A stretch of DNA of 64,000 bases, taken from JAJDYQ01 sp965214035. Lineage in GTDB: Bacteria > Pseudomonadota > Gammaproteobacteria > JAJDYQ01. Made by a program: the position numbers and the translations under genes. This document shows, piece by piece, positions 59,301 through 64,000 of this stretch (within the stretch, counting starts at the first letter, position 1; the number at the start of each line of letters is the position of its first letter). The DNA lies in NCBI GenBank assembly GCA_965214035.1, contig OZ243932.1, positions 1,736,001 through 1,800,000 of the forward strand. The letters run 5' to 3'. The notes beneath the pieces were generated by a model. That model was not told the DNA's origin. It saw only the letters and a program-made list of their open reading frames with translations, and searched no databases.

Positions 59301-60116
59301 TCAGGTGAAGCAGTGTTCATCCGCAGGGAAACTACCATCCTTCACCGCTTTGATATAGGCACGTATTGCCTGGGCCGGATGTTGCTGCTGCTCTGAAAAA
59401 TCCCTTGCGAATCTGGGCATGCGCCCAACAGTCAGGCCAATCGCATCCTGTAATACGAGTATCTGGCCATCACAACTGCTGCCCGCACCTATCCCGATGA
59501 CAGGAATTTCGACTGCCCCGGAAATGGATTTTGCCAACTCTGCCGGCACACATTCCAGCAGCAACATATCGGCTCCGTGTTCTGCAAGCGCACGGGCATC
59601 GCGCAACATGCCAGCGGCACTGGACTCATCGCGCCCCTGCACCCGGTATCCACCGATCTTATGTACAGCCTGCGGTTGCAGACCCAGATGGGCGCAGACC
59701 GGTATGCCATGCTGACTTAACTCAGGTACAACTGATAGCTGTGTTTCACTACCCTCCAACTTGACCATATGGGCACCGCCTTCCTGCATTAAACGAGCGG
59801 CATTCTCAATTGCCTGTTGCGGACTGGCATAGCTCATAAAAGGCATATCACCGATGATAAATGCGCAGCGGCTGACACGGCTGACAGTTTTAAGGTGATA
59901 AACAATATCATCCACCGTCACCGGCAGTGTGCTGTCATACCCCTGCACCACCATCCCCAATGAATCTCCGACAAGAATGACATCCATTCCCGCCTCTTCT
60001 TGCAGCGCTGTAAAAGTGGCATCGTAAGCGGTCATGCAGGCAATTTTCCGGCCCTCACGCTTCATGGCGCGAAGATCAGTGACTGTCAGACGTTTGGTTT
60101 GAGTGCTCAAATTCAT
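59301..60116 (-). CDS. panB: Ketopantoate hydroxymethyltransferase
   Basis: This enzyme of about 271 residues makes ketopantoate from alpha-ketoisovalerate and methylene-tetrahydrofolate. It has CMTAYDATFTALQEEAGMDV, LVGDSLGMVVQGYDSTLPVT (metal-binding Asp), and IGIGAGSSCDGQILVLQD. I start at ATG 60116 (MNLSTQTKRLTV), since the upstream ATG at 60137 adds seven unusual residues. It forms folK-panB-panC with its neighbours. Confidence 0.96.
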   Translation of the reverse strand: MNLSTQTKRLTVTDLRAMKREGRKIACMTAYDATFTALQEEAGMDVILVGDSLGMVVQGYDSTLPVTVDDIVYHLKTVSRVSRCAFIIGDMPFMSYASPQQAIENAARLMQEGGAHMVKLEGSETQLSVVPELSQHGIPVCAHLGLQPQAVHKIGGYRVQGRDESSAAGMLRDARALAEHGADMLLLECVPAELAKSISGAVEIPVIGIGAGSSCDGQILVLQDAIGLTVGRMPRFARDFSEQQQHPAQAIRAYIKAVKDGSFPADEHCFT

Positions 60117-60175
60117 TACATCCGGAATATAAAACATCTTCTATGCCTGGCTGCCCACAGAGATGGATGGTGCCA

Positions 60176-60694
60176 TTATAAAGCATCTGAACAGGGTCTT
60201 CCGACAGACATTTTAATTTCTTCCATCCTCAAAGAATCACATCTGTACAGGCAGGTCCGTGCCATACCATGACCAGGAATTTCAATATCTGGATCAATAT
60301 CCATTAAGGGTCTCAATACAAAACGCCTTTCCGTCATTCGCGGATGAGGAATCATCAGCACCTCGCTTTCTACTGTACGACCACCATAGAGCAGTATATC
60401 GAGATCAAGGGTGCGAGGCCCCCACTGCTCACCACCACGCTGACGTTTATGCCATTTTTCTATCAGCTGCAGCTTGCCCAGCAAAACTTCGGGGGAAAGT
60501 TCGGTTCTCAACGCTATCACCGCATTGATAAAGTCAGGTTGATTCGGCAGACCAACCGGCTCGGTTCGATAAAACCGTGATACATCAATCAAGCCATCCC
60601 GCGCATAATCCCTGATCGACTCAATCGCCATCAACAGGGTATCCATCGAGGCCCCCTGATTGCTGCCGAGGCCAATATGGGTTCTGACTGACAT
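60176..60694 (-). CDS. folK: HPPK (2-amino-4-hydroxy-6-hydroxymethyldihydropteridine pyrophosphokinase)
   Basis: This 172-residue enzyme adds pyrophosphate to the pterin in folate synthesis. The signature is GGEQWGPRTLDLDILLYGG with its two Mg-binding aspartates. THIGLGSNQGASMDTLLMAI is at the N-terminus. Size is normal. It follows pcnB (5-bp gap) and precedes panB, a common gammaproteobacterial order (pcnB-folK-panB-panC). Confidence 0.96.
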   Translation of the reverse strand: MSVRTHIGLGSNQGASMDTLLMAIESIRDYARDGLIDVSRFYRTEPVGLPNQPDFINAVIALRTELSPEVLLGKLQLIEKWHKRQRGGEQWGPRTLDLDILLYGGRTVESEVLMIPHPRMTERRFVLRPLMDIDPDIEIPGHGMARTCLYRCDSLRMEEIKMSVGRPCSDAL

Positions 60695-60699
60695 GCCGG

Positions 60700-62037
60700 C
60701 TACCCGGCCACCTGCCTTCGCACTCTCCGAGAGCGCCTGTGCGGTCGGCGATTTCGATTGTTGTTCTGTGCCGCCGGTACATTATCGGCCTCTTGTTCCT
60801 GAAAATCTGTCCACCACTCACAGAGCTCCTGAAGATCCTCACCTGCCTGATTACGCAACAATAAAAAATCATAGGCCGCCCGAAAGCGCGGATGGCTTAA
60901 CAATCTCAGAGGGCGCTTGCCACGACGCTGCTCGAACCTTGACTGCAAGGTCCATATCTCACGCGCCTGAATTGAAAAACGCTTAGGCATCGCCGTCTGC
61001 TCAACCTGCCCCCGAAATATATCCTGAGCCACTGCATTCATCACGGCAATATTATCCACATCACCCTGCGCCTCATCATACATTGCCTGTCTCAGGTTTC
61101 CCCAAAGCAGAAAAGCATATAAAAATGCCGGATTCACCGGCTTGCCGCTGTCAACCCGCTTGTCTGTATTTTCCAGACCTGCGCGTATAAAAGATTCAAT
61201 ATAATGATCGGAGTCCATACCCAGAGCTTCTTCAGTCTGTAAAAACAGATAGCCGAACAACCCGTATTTCCTTAGAACCTCAAAGCTGCGCAGGGCATGG
61301 CCTTTCTGAAACAGCTTTAATACTTCATCAAACAAACGGGCAGCAGGAATATCATCCAGCATGGGGGCCAGATCGTTGATCGGCTGCGCCGCCTCAAGGG
61401 ACAGATGGAATCCCAGTTTGGCCACAAAACGCAGTGCACGCAGCATCCTGACCGGATCTTCACGGTAGCGCGTCTCAGGATCACCAATAACACGAATCTG
61501 CCGGGCATTTATATCTGCAACACCCCCCACATAATCAACAATACTGAAGTCTTTAATGTCATAAAACAGCGCATTACATGTCAGGTCACGCCGCATAACA
61601 TCACTATCGATATTGCCATAGGCATTATCGCGAAGAATACGACCATCACTCAACTGACTTGCATGACCTTTATGCGTCTCCTCATGGGCAGCCCTGAAGG
61701 TGGCCACTTCAATTATTTCCCGCCCATAGCGGATGTGAGCCAGCCGAAAGCGACGACCGATCAGGCGACAATTCCGAAACAATCGCCTGATCTCCTCCGG
61801 TGTAGCATTAGTCACCACATCAAAATCCTTGGGATGGTGCCCCAACAACAAATCCCGCACGGCACCACCCACCATATAGGCGTCATAACCGGCCTTGCTC
61901 AGCCGATACAAAACCTTCAGCGCATTTTCTGAAATATGGCTTCGGGATACACCGTGATCAGATCGCGGGATAATCTCTGACTTCAGGGAAGAAATAGCAA
62001 CACCTTGGATATCATAAAATGAATAGCTTAACAGCAA
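60700..62037 (-). CDS. pcnB: Poly(A) polymerase I
   Basis: This 445-residue nucleotidyltransferase adds 3' poly(A) tails to RNA for decay. It has AYMVGGAVRDLLLGHHPKDF (the GGAVRD and DFD catalytic motifs, about 54-75), NCRLIGRRFRLAHIRYG, and the RRDLTCNALFYDI and REDPVRMLRALRF motifs. The C-terminal Arg-rich tail is typical. Starts at 62037 or slightly downstream are possible. It heads the pcnB-folK-panB-panC set. Confidence 0.95.
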   Translation of the reverse strand: MLLSYSFYDIQGVAISSLKSEIIPRSDHGVSRSHISENALKVLYRLSKAGYDAYMVGGAVRDLLLGHHPKDFDVVTNATPEEIRRLFRNCRLIGRRFRLAHIRYGREIIEVATFRAAHEETHKGHASQLSDGRILRDNAYGNIDSDVMRRDLTCNALFYDIKDFSIVDYVGGVADINARQIRVIGDPETRYREDPVRMLRALRFVAKLGFHLSLEAAQPINDLAPMLDDIPAARLFDEVLKLFQKGHALRSFEVLRKYGLFGYLFLQTEEALGMDSDHYIESFIRAGLENTDKRVDSGKPVNPAFLYAFLLWGNLRQAMYDEAQGDVDNIAVMNAVAQDIFRGQVEQTAMPKRFSIQAREIWTLQSRFEQRRGKRPLRLLSHPRFRAAYDFLLLRNQAGEDLQELCEWWTDFQEQEADNVPAAQNNNRNRRPHRRSRRVRRQVAG

Positions 62038-62052
62038 TCACGCAGCGTTCCC

Positions 62053-63090
62053 TCAAGGCAAGGATAATCTTTTGAATAAATCCGGCTCAGGAATAGGCAT
62101 ACTGTTTTCCCCTCTCCCTATTGTTCTCCCGTTCAGCGATACAATTTTAGTCTCTGGATTAAAATATCTAACCACATTGACAAGCCCTGAACCGGTTGTA
62201 TAGATCAATCCGGCCTTTGCCAATATCAAAATATCTATCAAGGCGTCTCTCTCCTGGGCATACACGGCATCTCTCACCTGGTTATCGCAGTTCACAAATG
62301 GGACAAAATCAAGATGAAGACACTTGTCATCGCAAGAGCGTTTTATATCTCGTGCGAATACCCGCCCTGGAAATACCGCCTTCATCTCGTCAATGAACTC
62401 TGTCTGATCCGAACACGCAAAAATGCTGCATTGACTGTCCAGCACTTCTTTTAGATAGGCAACATACGGCTTGAGGTCTATTCTGTATTTCCTTCGGTAT
62501 GCCCCGTCCTTATGCTTCCTTATATCTGTACCACGATAATGGACGGCCACCCAATCTCCCTTGATATGGCTTTCAAACCATTTATTCGCAGACTTTTGGA
62601 GGTCTTCCTTAATGGACAGTCGGGTGAGTACTTCATGCCCATATTTGGAGGAAATAAAACGATGCCCAATCTGGTCTATACGACTATTCACAATAACCTG
62701 CCGGGCGGAACGGTGTTTTTGCTCTGCTCTGTTCGTTGAGTTAGCCAGAGTATTATTCTCGAAATGTCGCCACATTGCATTGGAAGGATGCTTAAACTTC
62801 AGAGTGATGCCCCATCTTTCCAGAAACCATGCGATAATAACCATGGCATTCAATGATGGGCCAACGGGGCGATAGCATGCCCAGTCCACAGTGATAATGT
62901 CGGTATTGGCCGTATTTCGATAGAGTAATAATACCTCCTTGAAAAAAATTGCTACAGCACGCGCCTTCCTGAAAAAATTTGCTACAGCACGCGCCTTCGC
63001 CTTGTTAAGAGAAACTCCTTTGAGGCTTATTTTGACCTTGTTTTTAGACATTAACACAGAAGGACTTTTCCAGAATTGACTGTCTGACAA
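62053..63090 (-). CDS. Putative fucosyltransferase-like (NodZ/GT23-type) glycosyltransferase
   Basis: This 345-residue protein has VAVHYRGTDIRKHKDGAYRR (about 178) and FACSDQTEFIDEMKAVFPGR. The late motif RDALIDILILAKAGLIYTTG followed by SGLVNV (about 288-311) is typical of NodZ/FUT8-like fucosyltransferases, where the HRGTD-type and sugar-nucleotide loops lie. There is no signal peptide. The N-terminus (about 1-50) is lysine-rich and carries a 10-residue tandem repeat (KARAVAxFF) encoded by the repeat at 62941-63000. It lies just upstream of pcnB, not in a polysaccharide cluster. The substrate is unknown. Confidence 0.65.
   Translation of the reverse strand: MSDSQFWKSPSVLMSKNKVKISLKGVSLNKAKARAVANFFRKARAVAIFFKEVLLLYRNTANTDIITVDWACYRPVGPSLNAMVIIAWFLERWGITLKFKHPSNAMWRHFENNTLANSTNRAEQKHRSARQVIVNSRIDQIGHRFISSKYGHEVLTRLSIKEDLQKSANKWFESHIKGDWVAVHYRGTDIRKHKDGAYRRKYRIDLKPYVAYLKEVLDSQCSIFACSDQTEFIDEMKAVFPGRVFARDIKRSCDDKCLHLDFVPFVNCDNQVRDAVYAQERDALIDILILAKAGLIYTTGSGLVNVVRYFNPETKIVSLNGRTIGRGENSMPIPEPDLFKRLSLP
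62941..63000 (-). repeat. Two 30-bp tandem units inside the fucosyltransferase-like gene
   Basis: Units 62941-62970 and 62971-63000 agree at 27 of 30 positions. They encode two copies of a KARAVA-x-FF-type segment. The 30-bp length keeps the frame, so copy number could change without breaking the gene. Confidence 0.85.
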
Positions 63091-63236
63091 CGCCTATCAG
63101 AGAAAGGGGAAATTGCCTACCAGCAATATACTGTACTGGCTGGTTCTTTGATTTGCAACATCGTTATTCCTGAACCTGATTAGTTCAGGGGCGAATGTAC
63201 ATAATACTCGTTTTATGTTAGGATAATAAGCTACCA

Positions 63237-63632
63237 GTGCATTATATGGCAGCATTAAGGCTTAGCGTGAGTATGATTCAGCCTGAAATTTACGATGCCC
63301 TGATCAGGCGGCATGCCTGGGGAGCGGGTCCGCGCCTTAACAGAAAATCTGGCAGAGATCACAAAACCGATGCAGTAACCATGCAGGCGACTATCGATGA
63401 GCTGCGGTCAGCAGTGAGAATCGGAATGGCAGCAGTCCAACCTGGGCTGAAAATCAGAATCATTGAGATCAAAGCAAAAGTGGTCAAGTTCAGCCTTGAA
63501 CTGCAGGATGGGATGACCGGACTCAAAACTGCGCTGATTAAGTGTATGATGCCATTATTGCGCCGGCAACTGTTCGGCAGCACAGCAACAGTTGCAGGCT
63601 TTATAGTCATCCTCGTCAAGTATCTACCCTGA
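63237..63632 (+). pseudogene. Decayed gene for a DUF1640-like coiled-coil membrane protein
   Basis: The single open frame reads SMIQPEIYDALIRRHAWG and later TIDELRSAVRIGMAAVQPGL and GFIVILVKYLP. This has the look of short coiled-coil proteins with one C-terminal membrane helix (the '...DELRSE...KWML...LVALVKLLP' family). In the neighbouring frame around 63300-63385 one reads GGMPGERVRALTENLAEITK, the expected continuation after EIYDALI. A frameshift near 63300 and a compensating one near 63385 therefore seem to have scrambled the middle. Family assignment is from memory. Confidence 0.45.
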
Positions 63633-63650
63633 CCCGGTGGGCCGGGTTTG
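63632..63650 (+). terminator. Possible weak terminator
   Basis: A 6-bp stem ACCCGG/CCGGGT with loop TGGG (63632-63647) is followed by only two or three T residues. It lies between the decayed gene and the next start. Confidence 0.3.
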
Positions 63651-63670
63651 ACCGTTGGAGGTGTGCCCAG

Positions 63671-64000
63671 ATGGTCTCTGAACACAATAGTGCGGGTGTG
63701 TCCGGTACATTTTTTCACGGCAGTTCTGCTGAAATGCCTGATCATCTATCCATGCGGCCTTTCGATTATGATTTGTCCGGCGAGACCCATCAGCGCGATG
63801 TACTGCATGAGCAGATAGCCCTGCTTTACAGGTCGCTGTTTATCAGCGGCTTCAGCAATATTGTCGCCGGGTTCTTGTTTGCGACCTTTATGTGGCCATT
63901 CTCGTCGCATAATGAACTGTTAATCTGGCTTGTGATGCTGATGGTTGTGTCCTGCACCCGGTTGTTGTTCGCGTTTTTGTTCAGCAGGGAGGCTGCCCGG
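63671..64000 (+). CDS. Membrane protein, N-terminal part only (cut by window edge)
   Basis: This frame is open from ATG 63671 to the edge (110 codons). GGAGG lies about ten bases upstream. It begins with some 55 hydrophilic residues (MVSEHNSAGVSGTFFHGSSA) and then two helices: FISGFSNIVAGFLFATFMW (about 60-78) and LLIWLVMLMVVSCTRLLFAF. The layout of hydrophilic start and paired helices is common in sensor kinases or GGDEF/EAL proteins, but the diagnostic domains are outside the window. Confidence 0.6.
   Translation, partial: MVSEHNSAGVSGTFFHGSSAEMPDHLSMRPFDYDLSGETHQRDVLHEQIALLYRSLFISGFSNIVAGFLFATFMWPFSSHNELLIWLVMLMVVSCTRLLFAFLFSREAAR

Noticed and set aside
62941..63000. Possible CRISPR-like repeat
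   Set aside because: Only two abutting units without spacers, inside a coding frame; a simple tandem duplication.

Overview
The window is bacterial chromosome and most likely comes from a sulfur-oxidising gammaproteobacterium. The strongest signs are an adenylylsulfate reductase locus (aprB-aprA with a putative membrane anchor), a rhodanese-tusA-dsrE2 sulfur-carrier cluster, and a fused siroheme synthase (cysG). The ribF-ileS-lspA-fkpB order and a Crp-type regulator divergent from a yhfA-like osmC gene fit Gammaproteobacteria. The genus cannot be fixed from what is visible.

Left third (1-25 kb). A broken IS256-type transposase sits at the edge. It is followed on the minus strand by cysG, apbC/mrp, and a two-gene glycosylation unit: an STT3-like oligosaccharyltransferase with a GT2-GtrA fusion. 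A complete 2.7-kb transposon (7042-9744) follows, with near-perfect terminal inverted repeats and an 8-bp target duplication. It carries a HaeIII-family restriction gene (frameshifted), a D12-class adenine methyltransferase and a decayed IS1595-type transposase. Next come the sulfur-carrier genes, argF-argD, the apr locus (aprB-aprA-CxxCxxCC protein-aprM-like), a Crp-type regulator, osmC, bioA, and an iron(III) ABC transporter (fbpABC) under a near-perfect Fur box.

Middle third (25-45 kb). This is the accessory part. uvrD has 112 bp of its 3' end repeated 1.67 kb downstream. The interval between the copies holds an unknown membrane protein and an IS91-type transposase remnant. A TRAP transporter is split: dctP lies on the plus strand, and dctQ-dctM lie on the minus strand beyond a coupled pair of unknown PD-(D/E)XK proteins. 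A plus-strand defence block (35.1-45.0 kb) contains vapBC, then hsdR-hsdM-hsdS in tight overlap. It ends with a second module: a GHKL-ATPase/nuclease fusion, a TSPPY-motif DNA methyltransferase and a small ORF ending in a terminator.

Right third (45-64 kb). This is mostly housekeeping on the minus strand: fkpB, lspA, ileS, ribF; an RND efflux pump with its adaptor; an unusual MotA/MotB-like pair; hemH; an RDD protein; a truncated cytochrome-c5-like membrane anchor; panC, panB, folK, pcnB; and a fucosyltransferase-like gene. A decayed coiled-coil gene and the start of a membrane protein reach the right edge.

The best candidates for undescribed biology are the transposon-borne restriction-modification cassette, the GHKL-nuclease/methyltransferase module beside the type I system, the paired PD-(D/E)XK proteins, the STT3-like enzyme with a non-canonical WWDYG region, and the MotAB-like pair. 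No tRNA, rRNA or CRISPR array was found by eye.
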